Both the position numbers and the translations under genes were made by a program. Shown piece by piece: positions 37,825 to 47,468 of a stretch of 64,000 nt of DNA. The stretch comes from Xylanimicrobium pachnodae JCM 13526 = NBRC 107786 (GTDB taxonomy: Bacteria > Actinomycetota > Actinomycetes > Actinomycetales > Cellulomonadaceae). Position 1 is the stretch's first letter. Every line of letters begins with the position of its first letter. Under the pieces are notes generated by a model. The model saw only the letters and a list, made by a program, of their open reading frames with translations. It was not told the DNA's origin and did no database searches. Location: contig BCWJ01000009.1 in NCBI GenBank assembly GCA_001592145.1, positions 82,196 through 146,195 on the forward strand, written 5' to 3'.

Positions 37825-39399
37825 GTGAGCACGGAGTCCGCGCCAGCGGAGTCCGAGGCGCCCGCTCCCGACGTCGAACGCCCGCCGTTCCTGGAACGCG
37901 TCTACGCGCTCACGGTGGGCCGCGCCGTCTCCTGGCTGCGCACCGTACCGATCCGTGCCCGGCTGGTGGCGATCATCGCGATCCTCCTGGCGGTCGGGCT
38001 GGGCGCGACAGGGGCCATCACGCAGGCCTACGTGTCCCACTACCTGAGCCAGCAGGTCGACGAGCAGCTCAGGACCACGGCCAACACCTCGCTCGACACG
38101 ATCAGCAGCGCGGGACCCGGCGAGCTGTTCATCGAGGTGAGGTGGGAGACGGGCGAGCCGGTCGCGTTCGGCTGGCCGCCCACGGTCCAGCTGCACGGCC
38201 GGCCCGTGATCCCTGACCTGACACCGGACCAGGCCGCACGACGCGGCGGGCAACCGTTCACCGTGAAGTCCACCGGAGGCACCTCGCCCACCGACTGGCG
38301 CGTGGTCGCCGTCTCGCAGCAGTGGCCCGACCGCGAGGCCGGAGTCGTGCGGCAGGCCGTCGTGTACATCGCCCTGCCCCTGTCCCGGGTCAAGGAGGCG
38401 TCCGACGTCCTCGCGCGCACGCTGCTCGGCGCCGGGCTGGGCATCATCCTGCTGGGTGCCGGTGCCGCCTGGCTCCTGGTGCACCGCTCGCTGCGCCCGC
38501 TCCAGGAGATCGAGACCACGGCGGCCGCGATCGCCGCCGGCGACTACACGCGGCGTATCCCGTCCGCGCCGGAACGCACCGAGGTGGGCTCGCTGGGCGC
38601 GTCGCTGAACGCGATGCTCGCCCAGATCGAGATGGCGTTCGCCGGACGCGACGCGTCCGAACGGCGCATGCGCCGGTTCGTCTCCGACGCCTCGCACGAG
38701 CTGCGCACCCCGTTGGCCACCATTCGGGGGTACGGCGAGCTGTACCGCATGGGCGCCCTGGACTCGTCCGACAAGGTGGACGACACCATGGCCCGCATCG
38801 AGGACGCGGCGCGACGCATGGGCCTGCTGGTCAACGACCTGCTGGTGCTCGCGCGCCTCGACGAGGGCCGCCCGTTGCGCGCCGAGAAGGTGGACCTCAC
38901 GGCGATGGCGCGCGACGCCGCCCAGGACCTGGTCGCGCTGGACCCGTCCCGTGCGGTCCGCGTCGTCGGGCTGGACGTGGACGACCCCCCGGAGGCGCTC
39001 ACGGTGACCGGCGACGCCGACCGGCTGCGCCAGGTGCTCACCAACCTGGTGGGGAACGTCGCCCGGCACACCCCCGCCGGCACGGCCGTGGAGCTGGCGC
39101 TCGGCACCACGCTCGACGCCGTCGACGCCACCCGCGGCTCCGCCGTCCTCGAGGTGCGCGACCACGGGCCCGGCGTGCCACCCGAGCTGGCGGGACGCAT
39201 GTTCGAGCGGTTCTTCCGCGCGGACTCGTCGCGCAACCGCGAGTCCGGCGGGTCGGGGCTGGGCCTGGCGATCGTCGCCGCCATCGTCGGGGCGCACCAC
39301 GGTCATGTGACCACGCGCAGTCCCGCGGAGGGCGGGCTCGTGGTGCGCGTCGAGGTGCCGCTGGGATCGCCCGGGCACGACGGCGCCGGCGAGAGCTGA
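37825..39399 (+). CDS. HAMP-containing sensor histidine kinase
   Basis: A 524-residue membrane kinase, partner of the regulator just upstream. Transmembrane helices at about 46-68 and 199-219 flank an extracellular sensor of about 130 residues with no recognised fold. HAMP (about 220-272), phospho-acceptor His291 (SDASHELRTPLA) and the ATPase boxes follow: N box LTNLVGNVARHTPAG, G1 DHGPGVP, G2 GGSGLGLAIV. It starts with GTG one base after the regulator's stop. Stimulus unknown. Confidence 0.93.
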   Translation: MSTESAPAESEAPAPDVERPPFLERVYALTVGRAVSWLRTVPIRARLVAIIAILLAVGLGATGAITQAYVSHYLSQQVDEQLRTTANTSLDTISSAGPGELFIEVRWETGEPVAFGWPPTVQLHGRPVIPDLTPDQAARRGGQPFTVKSTGGTSPTDWRVVAVSQQWPDREAGVVRQAVVYIALPLSRVKEASDVLARTLLGAGLGIILLGAGAAWLLVHRSLRPLQEIETTAAAIAAGDYTRRIPSAPERTEVGSLGASLNAMLAQIEMAFAGRDASERRMRRFVSDASHELRTPLATIRGYGELYRMGALDSSDKVDDTMARIEDAARRMGLLVNDLLVLARLDEGRPLRAEKVDLTAMARDAAQDLVALDPSRAVRVVGLDVDDPPEALTVTGDADRLRQVLTNLVGNVARHTPAGTAVELALGTTLDAVDATRGSAVLEVRDHGPGVPPELAGRMFERFFRADSSRNRESGGSGLGLAIVAAIVGAHHGHVTTRSPAEGGLVVRVEVPLGSPGHDGAGES

Positions 39400-39541
39400 C
39401 CGGGTGCGGCAACCGCCCGGGTGACGGGCTACAGTGGCGCGTCGTCGCCGCCGTCCACGCCGTCCGACGCGTTCACCTGCGTCGGACGGTCGTAGGCTGA
39501 AGGTGACGCATCCACAGTCACCGACCGAAGGTCAGATAGCC

Positions 39542-40255
39542 ATGGGCGTCAACTGGCATGACGCACCGCAGTGGTTCTCGTCATCGTTCGTCCGCGCGGC
39601 CCGCGGGGCCGGCGCGACCGTACCCGACGCCGAGCTGGCGGACGCCGCCCGCGCGCTCGTCGACCGGTGGTCCGCCGACGAACGTCACTTCCACAACCTC
39701 AAGCACCTGGCGACGACGCTGCACCGCGTCGACGAGCTGGCACCCGAGACGCACGACCCCGACCTGGTGCGGCTCGCCGCCTGGTACCACGGGGCCGTCT
39801 TCGCGTCGGACACCACCGCGACGTACGGCTCCCAGGGCGGCGAACAGACCCTGGCCTCCGCCGAGCTGGCCCGCAAGGAGCTCACCGCCCTGGGCGTGCC
39901 CGCCGAGCGCGCGGACCGGGTGGCGGAGCTGGTGGACTCGATCCTGCGGCACCAGCCGCCCGCGAACGACGTCGACGCGCAAGCCCTCAACGACGCCGAC
40001 CTGTCGATGCTCTCGATCGAACCGCAGCGGTACCGCGCGTACAGCGAGGCGGTGCGCGCCGAGTACGCACACATCCCGCAGGTCGACTTCGTGCGCGCCC
40101 GCATCCGCATCCTCGAGCGTCTGCTCGGTCGCGGCCCCATCTACGCGACACCGCAGGCCCAGGCGTGGGAGTCCGCTGCCCGCCAGAACGTGGAGGCCGA
40201 GCTGTGCCGCCTGCGCAAGGAGCAGGCCAAGCTCTCCCCACCTGCCGAGTCCTGA
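39542..40255 (+). CDS. HD-superfamily-like metal-dependent hydrolase, uncharacterised
   Basis: A 237-residue soluble helical protein. HFHNLKHLATTLHRVDE and LAAWYHGAVF give the closely spaced His residues of the predicted metal-dependent HD-superfamily phosphohydrolases, and SILRHQPP and DADLSML supply a further His and Asp. These proteins are mostly uncharacterised; the substrate could be a nucleotide. The ATG at 39542 is chosen because the family-like sequence begins there. The 142 bases upstream hold no other gene. Confidence 0.75.
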   Translation: MGVNWHDAPQWFSSSFVRAARGAGATVPDAELADAARALVDRWSADERHFHNLKHLATTLHRVDELAPETHDPDLVRLAAWYHGAVFASDTTATYGSQGGEQTLASAELARKELTALGVPAERADRVAELVDSILRHQPPANDVDAQALNDADLSMLSIEPQRYRAYSEAVRAEYAHIPQVDFVRARIRILERLLGRGPIYATPQAQAWESAARQNVEAELCRLRKEQAKLSPPAES

Positions 40256-40387
40256 CCGGTCGCCCCCGCGGCGGATCGCCTGTGGATAACTTTCCGGGGC
40301 GGCACCGCGATCGGCCTAGCGTCGTCGTGCCGGGGTTGGCCCGGTGACGACGACGGCGGGCGCGACGCCCGCGGGACGGGGACGAGC

Positions 40388-40678
40388 ATGCGGTACGACG
40401 TCGACAGCGAGCGGGTGGCGCAGGCCAGCGCGGCGGTGAGCGGTTCGGTGGGTGCGATCCGGGGCGAGGTGGGCGCGATGATGCGCCACCTGACTGACCT
40501 GCAGGCCAGCTGGCACGGCAGCGCGGCCACCGCCTTCAGCGGGGTCATCACGCAGTGGCAGGGCGCCCAGGTCCAGGTGGAGCAGGCGCTCGACGCCGTC
40601 CAGGGCGCGCTCGCCTCGGCCGCCACCACCTACGCCGACGCCGAGTCGCAGGCGGCCCGCCTCTTCGCCACGCGGTAG
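40388..40678 (+). CDS. WXG100 (ESAT-6-like) protein
   Basis: A 96-residue helical-hairpin protein with the central turn LQASWHGSAATAF (WxG) and no signal peptide, the form secreted by type VII systems. The helix after the turn carries an Ala/Gln heptad pattern typical of such dimers. No EccC ATPase, membrane components or toxin lie nearby, so it is an orphan here; its partner may be encoded elsewhere. GGGGACGAGC precedes the ATG as ribosome site. Confidence 0.88.
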   Translation: MRYDVDSERVAQASAAVSGSVGAIRGEVGAMMRHLTDLQASWHGSAATAFSGVITQWQGAQVQVEQALDAVQGALASAATTYADAESQAARLFATR

Positions 40679-40689
40679 CGAAGGCCCCG

Positions 40690-40745
40690 CACGACGACGG
40701 ATCCCCGCACCTCCCGGAAGGGGAGGTACGGGGATCCGTGTCGTG
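40690..40745. terminator. Bidirectional terminator between the WXG100 gene and groEL
   Basis: Left arm 40690-40715 and right arm 40721-40745 pair over about 24 bases (core GGATCCCCG/CGGGGATCC and CCTCCC/GGGAGG) with a small bulge and a five-base loop. It separates convergent genes. Confidence 0.85.
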
Positions 40746-40759
40746 CTAGCGGGGGCGGA

Positions 40760-42457
<1,698 letters not shown>

Positions 42458-42530
42458 TCACGTCACGCCCCGGGCGCAGACCTCACCGGTCGGCCAGTTG
42501 GTTCAGGGTCACCCTCCCGGGCCGAGCGTT

Positions 42531-42556
42531 TATCACTCGGCCCCTGAGAGTGCTAA
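42531..42556. promoter_or_regulatory. CIRCE element, promoter-distal copy (groEL leader side)
   Basis: TATCACTC-N9-GAGTGCTAA on the plus strand; the left half differs by one base from the GCACTC consensus and the spacer is exactly 9. A possible second promoter (TTAGCA then TGATAA on the minus strand) overlaps it. It is the binding site expected for the HrcA repressor. Confidence 0.75.
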
Positions 42557-42560
42557 CGGC

Positions 42561-42589
42561 GATTCTGGCACTCGCCCCTGGAGAGTGCA
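42561..42589 (-). promoter_or_regulatory. groEL promoter overlapped by second CIRCE element
   Basis: On the minus strand, TTGCAC (42589-42584) and CAGAAT (42566-42561) are separated by 17 bases, a good sigma-70-type promoter. CIRCE GCACTC-N9-GAGTGC (42568-42588) fills the -35 box and spacer, so HrcA binding would exclude RNA polymerase. Confidence 0.8.
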
Positions 42590-42662
42590 AGGCGGTGCGC
42601 CGACGGCGAACCCGGCGCCGTCGCCGCCCGAACGCCCCGCGCACCGGCCGGCGCAGCCGGAG

Positions 42663-43343
42663 TCAGCCTGCCGGGGTGAGTGCCGCCCGGATGATGACCG
42701 CGACGTCGCCGGAACGCAGCGGCTGCTCGGACACGTTCGCGGCGGGGATCCCCAGCGCGGCGGCGACGGCCGCGGCGGTGTCCTCGTGGCCGGCGGTGTA
42801 CCAGACGGTCGTGTCGGCCGGGGTGTCGCCACCGGTGTACGTCTCGGCCTCGACCTGCGTGAACCCGTGCGCCGTCAGCGCTTCCTGACCGCGTCCCGCC
42901 TCCCCGTTGATACCGGAGCCGTTGAGGACGCGGACGTTGGCGTCGAGGTTGGCCGCCGCGAGGAGCGCCGTCAGGTCCGCGGCAGCCGGGGTCTCGGCCT
43001 CGGGCTCCGTCTCCGTCGCGTCCGGGGTCTCCTCGCCGCCCTGTGCGTCGTCGCCCTCGGCGGGCGTCTCGGTGTCGTCACCGGCCGGGGTCTCGGTCGT
43101 CTCGCCCTCGACCGGAGCCGTTGCCGTCGTGCCGCCGTCCGCGACGTTGTCGGTCGGCGCGTTGTCGCGCGACATGTACCAGACCCCGCCGACCGCGAGC
43201 CCGACGGCGACGACGGCCACCAGCAGGAACGGCCACACGCTGCTCCACCGGCCCCGTGGTGCCCGGTGCACGCCCACCGGCGCGTCGCCGGGGCTGCGGG
43301 CGTCGAACTCGTCGGGCGGGTACGGGTACTGGCTGCGGCTCAC
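42663..43343 (-). CDS. LytR C-terminal domain protein
   Basis: A 226-residue membrane-anchored protein. Short cytoplasmic start, one transmembrane helix (about 35-57, [21 protein letters not shown]), a 75-residue Thr/Glu/Ala-rich linker, and a C-terminal LytR_C domain ([20 protein letters not shown], then [20 protein letters not shown]). This domain occurs outside the membrane in cell-wall-related proteins; it is not the phosphotransferase domain of LytR-CpsA-Psr enzymes, so no ligase activity is claimed. GTG start at 43343. It follows the DUF3263 gene by 40 bases on the same strand. Confidence 0.87.
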   Translation of the reverse strand: MSRSQYPYPPDEFDARSPGDAPVGVHRAPRGRWSSVWPFLLVAVVAVGLAVGGVWYMSRDNAPTDNVADGGTTATAPVEGETTETPAGDDTETPAEGDDAQGGEETPDATETEPEAETPAAADLTALLAAANLDANVRVLNGSGINGEAGRGQEALTAHGFTQVEAETYTGGDTPADTTVWYTAGHEDTAAAVAAALGIPAANVSEQPLRSGDVAVIIRAALTPAG

Positions 43344-43383
43344 GCGGACGAGGGTAGCGGTTCGCGCGACACGTGGTGGTATC

Positions 43384-43677
43384 TCAAGCGCCGCCGTCAG
43401 AAAGACGGCGCGCTGAGCGTGCCCGCTGGCGCGTCGACCGCAGGCGCCGCAGGCGCTTGACCAGCATCGGATCCGCCGCGAGCGCCTCCGGCGTGTCGAT
43501 GAGCGCGTTGAGCACCTGGTAGTACCTGGTCGCCGAGAGTCCGAACAGGTCACGCACGGCCTGTTCCTTGGCTCCCGCGTACTTCCACCACTGCCGCTCG
43601 AAGGCGAGGATCTCGCGGTCCCGCTCCGACAGGGTCGCCCCGGGCCGGTCCGGGACGGTCTCCAGCACCTCACTCAT
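43384..43677 (-). CDS. DUF3263 protein
   Basis: A 97-residue basic cytoplasmic protein with the DUF3263 core: [26 protein letters not shown], then [17 protein letters not shown]. The latter looks like a helix-turn-helix, so DNA binding is plausible but unproved. Arg-rich C terminus. It is divergent from ung and upstream of the LytR_C gene. Confidence 0.85.
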   Translation of the reverse strand: MSEVLETVPDRPGATLSERDREILAFERQWWKYAGAKEQAVRDLFGLSATRYYQVLNALIDTPEALAADPMLVKRLRRLRSTRQRARSARRLSDGGA

Positions 43678-43727
43678 GGGTTCCAGGCTACGGCGCGAAC
43701 CACAGTCGTGTCATTCGTCGGCACCGG

Positions 43728-43733
43728 TAGCCT
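43728..43733 (+). promoter_or_regulatory. ung -10 box
   Basis: TAGCCT ends 7 bases before the GTG at 43741. This supports the shorter ung start and a leaderless transcript; the GTG at 43708 lies upstream of the box. Confidence 0.5.
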
Positions 43734-43740
43734 CGCCGTC

Positions 43741-44421
43741 GTGACGACGCCGCCTCCTCTCGACTCCGTGATCGACCCCGGCTGGGCCGCGGCCCTGGCC
43801 GACTTCGAACCGCAGCTCCACGCGATGGGCGACTTCCTGCGGTCGGAGACCGCGGCGGGCCGCGGGTACCTGCCCGCCGGCGGTGACGTGCTGCGCGCCT
43901 TCACCCGCCCGTTCGACCAGGTGCGCGTGCTCGTCGTCGGGCAGGATCCCTACCCCACGCCGGGGCACCCGATGGGGTTGTCGTTCTCGGTGCAACCGCA
44001 CGTGCGGCCCGTGCCGCGCTCGCTCGCGAACATCTACGCGGAGCTGGCGTCCGACATCGGGGCCCCCACGCCGTCGTCGGGCGACCTGACCCCCTGGGCC
44101 GACCACGGGGTGATGCTGCTCAACAGGGTGCTCACGGTCGCGCCCGGACAGGCGGGATCGCACCGGGGCAGAGGCTGGGAGGCCATCACCGAAGCCGCGA
44201 TCCACGCGCTCGTGGCACGCGGGGGTCCGCTCGTGGCGATCCTGTGGGGCCGGGACGCCGGGTCGCTGGTGCCGTGGCTGGGTTCCGTCCCGTACGTGGC
44301 GAGCCCGCATCCGAGCCCGCTGTCTGCGCACCGCGGGTTCTTCGGCAGCCGCCCCTTCAGCCGCGTCAACGCCCTGCTGGAGTCGCAGGGCGGGGAGCCC
44401 GTGGACTGGCGGCTGCCGTGA
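43741..44421 (+). CDS. ung: Uracil-DNA glycosylase
   Basis: Removes uracil from DNA, starting base-excision repair. The 226-residue family-1 enzyme has the catalytic water-activating loop [17 protein letters not shown], the segment LLNRVLTV with the uracil-binding Asn, and the minor-groove loop [20 protein letters not shown]. The start is GTG at 43741, seven bases after a -10 box; a GTG at 43708 would add eleven residues that look like intergenic DNA. Confidence 0.95.
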   Translation: MTTPPPLDSVIDPGWAAALADFEPQLHAMGDFLRSETAAGRGYLPAGGDVLRAFTRPFDQVRVLVVGQDPYPTPGHPMGLSFSVQPHVRPVPRSLANIYAELASDIGAPTPSSGDLTPWADHGVMLLNRVLTVAPGQAGSHRGRGWEAITEAAIHALVARGGPLVAILWGRDAGSLVPWLGSVPYVASPHPSPLSAHRGFFGSRPFSRVNALLESQGGEPVDWRLP

Positions 44422-44461
44422 CCGGTCGCTCCGCCCACGGACCGCGGGGCAGAATGCCACG

Positions 44462-45334
44462 GTGAGCAACACCACGAACGCAGCACCCGGTCCCACCCCC
44501 ACCAGCGTCCCGCGCTGGGCCCGCTTCGTCGCCATCGGCGACTCGTTCTCCGAGGGCCTGTGGGACCCGTACGCATCCTCGCCCGACGGCGTCGCGGCCG
44601 CGCCCGACGACAGCCGTGAGGACGTGCAGCGCGGCTGGGCCGACCGGCTCGCCGACGCTCTGACGGCGCGGCGCGTCGCGGCGGGGGCACCCCCGATCGA
44701 GTACGCCAACCTGGCCATCCGCGGGCGGCTGCTCCACCAGATCGTCGCGGAGCAGCTTCCCGTGGCGCTCGCCGCGCAACCGGACCTGATCTCCTTGGTG
44801 GGCGGCGGGAACGACATCCTGCGGCCCGGTGTGGACGTCGACCACATCTCGGCAGACCTGGAGGACGCGGTGGTGCGCGCCCGGGCGGCCGGGGTCGATG
44901 TGCTCCTGGGCGCCGGGTTCAAGGCGGGCGGGGCGCTGAGCTTCACGCGGAGCCGGGCCGGGGTGTTCAACGCGAACATCTGGTCGATCGCGCAGCGCCA
45001 CGGCGCCTACGTGCTGGACCTGTGGGGGATGCGTTCGCTGGCCGACCTGCGCCTGTGGGCCGATGACCGCCTGCACCTCACCGGCGAGGGCCACCGCCGC
45101 GTCATGAACGCCGCGCTCGTGGCGCTGCGGGTCGGGCCCGACGACGCCGACTTCGACCGGCCGCTCGACCCTGCACCCCCCGCCCCGCTCGTCGAGAAGG
45201 CCAAGGCCGAGGCGGAGTGGGCGCGCGAGTACGTCGTACCGTGGGTCAAGCGCCGCCTGACCCACACGTCGAGCGGCGACGGGCGGGCCCCCAAGTGGCC
45301 GCACCCCGTCCGCTGGCCCGACGCCCGCGAATGA
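44462..45334 (+). CDS. SGNH/GDSL family hydrolase
   Basis: A 290-residue esterase-type protein without signal peptide. The SGNH blocks are present: nucleophile Ser in IGDSFSEG, Gly in LAIRGR, Asn in GGGNDIL and the Asp/His pair in DDRLHLTGEGH. Substrate unknown (acyl or acetyl esters are typical). The C-terminal 50 residues are charged with Trp-rich ends. The GTG comes 6 bases after CAGAAT (44450-44455), so it is probably leaderless. The next gene follows closely on the same strand. Confidence 0.88.
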   Translation: MSNTTNAAPGPTPTSVPRWARFVAIGDSFSEGLWDPYASSPDGVAAAPDDSREDVQRGWADRLADALTARRVAAGAPPIEYANLAIRGRLLHQIVAEQLPVALAAQPDLISLVGGGNDILRPGVDVDHISADLEDAVVRARAAGVDVLLGAGFKAGGALSFTRSRAGVFNANIWSIAQRHGAYVLDLWGMRSLADLRLWADDRLHLTGEGHRRVMNAALVALRVGPDDADFDRPLDPAPPAPLVEKAKAEAEWAREYVVPWVKRRLTHTSSGDGRAPKWPHPVRWPDARE

Positions 45335-45368
45335 CCGCCCGCCGGATGTCCCGATGGAGGATGAGCCG

Positions 45369-45791
45369 ATGAACGACCAGCACGAGCCCGGCACCGCCGA
45401 GAAGATCGCCGACGCCGCCAGGTCCGCCGCCGCCTCGGTGCGGCACGCGGTCGAGGACGGCATCGAGGCCGCCCGCCCCACCTGGGAGACCAAGGTGAAG
45501 CCGGCCTGGGAGGAGAAGGTCGTCCCCGCCTGGGAGAGCAAGGTCGCGCCGACCATCGCCACGGGCGCGGGCAAGGTCGCCGAGTGGGGCGACGACGTCC
45601 GCGAGGCCGCCGACCGCAAGTCCGCCGAGCTCAGCGCCGGGGACAAGCCGTCCGAGAAGATCCTGGGCGGGGCGCTCGGCGTCGGCGCCGCGGTGGTCTC
45701 CCTGGGCAGCAGCGCGGCGAGCTGGGTCAGCAAGGAGGCTGGCCAGGTCGGTCACGACGGACCGTCGACCCCAACGCCGGACGACGTCTGA
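45369..45791 (+). CDS. Hypothetical amphipathic-repeat protein
   Basis: A 140-residue protein I cannot assign. Residues 38-62 hold three copies of an eight-residue unit WExKVxPA (WETKVKPA, WEEKVVPA, WESKVAPT) between Ala-rich helices, so it should be an amphipathic-helical, perhaps membrane-surface-binding, protein. A Gly/Ala/Val stretch (ILGGALGVGAAVVSLG) near 98-113 could touch the membrane. GGAGG lies 8 bases before the ATG at 45369; an ATG at 45354 is too close to any ribosome site. It is probably co-transcribed with the SGNH hydrolase, 34 bases upstream. Confidence 0.7.
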   Translation: MNDQHEPGTAEKIADAARSAAASVRHAVEDGIEAARPTWETKVKPAWEEKVVPAWESKVAPTIATGAGKVAEWGDDVREAADRKSAELSAGDKPSEKILGGALGVGAAVVSLGSSAASWVSKEAGQVGHDGPSTPTPDDV

Positions 45792-45805
45792 CTCAGGGAC
45801 CTGAC

Positions 45806-45833
45806 GGGGCGGGGACCATCGGATCCCCGTCCC
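45806..45833. terminator. Terminator between the repeat protein and the HNH gene
   Basis: GGGGCGGGGA (45806-45815) pairs with TCCCCGTCCC (45824-45833) with one wobble around an 8-base loop. It separates convergent genes. Confidence 0.7.
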
Positions 45834-45851
45834 ATCAGCCCGGCATCCCGC

Positions 45852-46289
45852 TCAGTACGATTTGCCGTCCACGTATCGCTGCTTCCGCCATGCGCGCCCA
45901 TTTCCACGGTTACGACTCTTGAACGTCGGAAGCTGGCTGTCGCAGTTCGGACAGACCAGTCGGAGATTCTCGCGGTGATTGTTCGAGGCATCCCCGTCGA
46001 CGTGATCGAGCACGAAGGCCAACGGTTGGCCGTTCCATGTGTCGCCGACCCCGCACAGCGCGCAAGCCTTGCCCTGCGCCTCCAGCAAGTACAAACGTAC
46101 GTAGAAGCGCCTGCTCCCCGACATGTATGCCACATGGCCCGTGCGGAGCCACTCCTCCGTCATCTCTTTACGGATGAGGCTTCGCTGGCACGCGCTGCTG
46201 CAGTAGACCTTCTGAGCGGGCCGCGTAAATGCGGTACCGCATGATTGGCATGTCCCCATGAAATGGACCGTAGCCCGGGCCACTGACAT
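45852..46289 (-). CDS. HNH endonuclease-like protein
   Basis: A protein of about 145 residues. Two N-terminal Cys pairs (CQSCG and YCSSACQ) form a zinc-ribbon-like finger; a second pair pattern (CALCG ... CPNC) frames FVLDHVDGDASNNHRENLRLVC, an HNH nuclease core with Asp-His, Asn and His. Such small HNH proteins are common in phages and as solo homing-type genes. The region has visibly lower G+C than its neighbours (35 of 60 bases by hand count for 46201-46260). It lies 17 bases downstream of tRNA-Thr. The start is uncertain: ATG 46289 or ATG 46259; neither has a good ribosome site. Confidence 0.75.
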   Translation of the reverse strand: MSVARATVHFMGTCQSCGTAFTRPAQKVYCSSACQRSLIRKEMTEEWLRTGHVAYMSGSRRFYVRLYLLEAQGKACALCGVGDTWNGQPLAFVLDHVDGDASNNHRENLRLVCPNCDSQLPTFKSRNRGNGRAWRKQRYVDGKSY

Positions 46290-46306
46290 TCCCTGGTGAT
46301 CAAGAG

Positions 46307-46379
46307 AGCCGCCTACGGGACTCGAACCCGTAACCCCCATATTACAAGTATGGTGCGCTACCAATTGCGCCAAGGCGGC
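46307..46379 (-). tRNA. tRNA-Thr (anticodon TGT)
   Basis: Folds as a complete cloverleaf on the minus strand: acceptor GCCGCCT/AGGCGGC, anticodon stem CCATA/TATGG with loop CTTGTAA (anticodon TGT, reads ACA), and T loop GTTCGAGTC. The 3' CCA is not encoded. A -10-like TAGGCT lies about 40 bases upstream (46418-46423). I find no second copy of its 3' end nearby, so no attachment-site duplication. Confidence 0.96.
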
Positions 46380-46405
46380 AGGCCCGCGGCCGCGTGCGGC
46401 GCCGT

Positions 46406-46435
46406 GGGCGGGGACCAGCCTACCGATCCCCGCCC
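46406..46435 (-). terminator. Terminator after the DsbA-like gene
   Basis: GGGCGGGGA (46406-46414) and TCCCCGCCC (46427-46435) form a perfect nine-base stem. The loop includes the probable tRNA -10 box, so terminator and tRNA promoter overlap. Confidence 0.65.
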
Positions 46436-46462
46436 GCGGCGGCGTTCACGCGACCTCGCGGG

Positions 46463-47314
46463 TCACTTGTTCGCGTCGGCGACGGCCTGGTCGAGGGTGC
46501 CGGCCACGGGCCAGTTGCCTTCCCAGCGGGTGCCGTCGAGCGTGATGGTCGGGGTACCGAACTTGCCCTCGCTGTTCAGCAGCGCCGAGTTGCCGGCGGC
46601 CGCGTTCGTCGCGGAGAACACCCACTGGCCGAACGTGGTGCGCGCCTCGCCCGAGGCGATGCCGGCAGCGACGTCGTCGGGCACCCCGGCCTGCGTGGCG
46701 AGGTCCGCGATCTCCTGGTCGGTGTGGCCCGCCGTGTTCTCGGTGGGCTCGTTCTGGAACATCGTCCTGTGGAACGCGAGCGCCTGCTCGGGGGCGCGGT
46801 CGGCCACCCACGCCATCGCGGCGGCGGCCCGCGTGGAGAAGGCCGTGCCCTGCGAGACGCGGTCCAGGATCGCGACGGGGTAGAGGACCACGTTGGCCGT
46901 GCCGTCCGCCACGAAGCCCTCGAGGGCATCCTCGTTGACCTGCTCGAACTGGCCGCAGATGGGGCACATGTAGTCGAAGTAGACCCCGACCGTGGGCACG
47001 TCCGGGTTCTCGGTGCCGCCCGCGACACCACCCTGCGAGATGAGGATGCCGCCGTCGTCACGCGCCGTGGCGGGCACGTTCGTCACCTCGGACAGCGGGA
47101 TGTCCTCGACCTGATTGGCGACGTTGGCCTGGTGGTCGCGCACGAACAGCCAGATCACGATCCCGACCAGCGCGGCCAGGACGACACCCAGGATGGTGAG
47201 CGTGATCAGCCGGGACCGCTTGTCGGCTGCTTCCTGCTTCTTCTTCAGCGCCAGCGCCTGAGCGCGCGCGGCCTCACGACGCTGCGCCTTGGACTGCGGG
47301 GTGTTCGACGACAT
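46463..47314 (-). CDS. DsbA-type membrane-anchored thioredoxin-fold protein
   Basis: A 283-residue protein with a Lys/Arg/Ala-rich cytoplasmic start, one transmembrane helix (about 36-58) and an extracytoplasmic thioredoxin fold with the active site CPIC at 117-120 (FDYMCPICGQFEQ) and the cis-Pro segment FGTPTITLDGT. Members make or isomerise disulfides in secreted proteins; actinobacterial ones are often of this DsbA/DsbG type. It ends in a terminator before tRNA-Thr. The 154 bases upstream hold no other gene. Confidence 0.92.
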   Translation of the reverse strand: MSSNTPQSKAQRREAARAQALALKKKQEAADKRSRLITLTILGVVLAALVGIVIWLFVRDHQANVANQVEDIPLSEVTNVPATARDDGGILISQGGVAGGTENPDVPTVGVYFDYMCPICGQFEQVNEDALEGFVADGTANVVLYPVAILDRVSQGTAFSTRAAAAMAWVADRAPEQALAFHRTMFQNEPTENTAGHTDQEIADLATQAGVPDDVAAGIASGEARTTFGQWVFSATNAAAGNSALLNSEGKFGTPTITLDGTRWEGNWPVAGTLDQAVADANK

Positions 47315-47468
47315 CGGTGTCCTTGAGTGGTCGGCACGGGTGTTCGGGCGGCACCACCGGTCGGCGGGCTGCGGACCAGGGTACCGGCGCGTCCTGGCCG
47401 CGGGGTGAGTCCAGCGGCGCGGATCGCCGCGCCGGCCGACGGCGGATCCCGCCGTTCCCGGGCGGCGG

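Noticed and set aside
46289..46373. N-terminal extension of the HNH protein (MAQLVAHHTCN...)
   Set aside because: These codons are the translated tRNA-Thr gene, a well-known false extension. The real start is after the tRNA.
46307..46379. tRNA-Thr as an integration site with flanking att repeat
   Set aside because: No second copy of the tRNA 3' end was found within the following 600 bases and there is no integrase.
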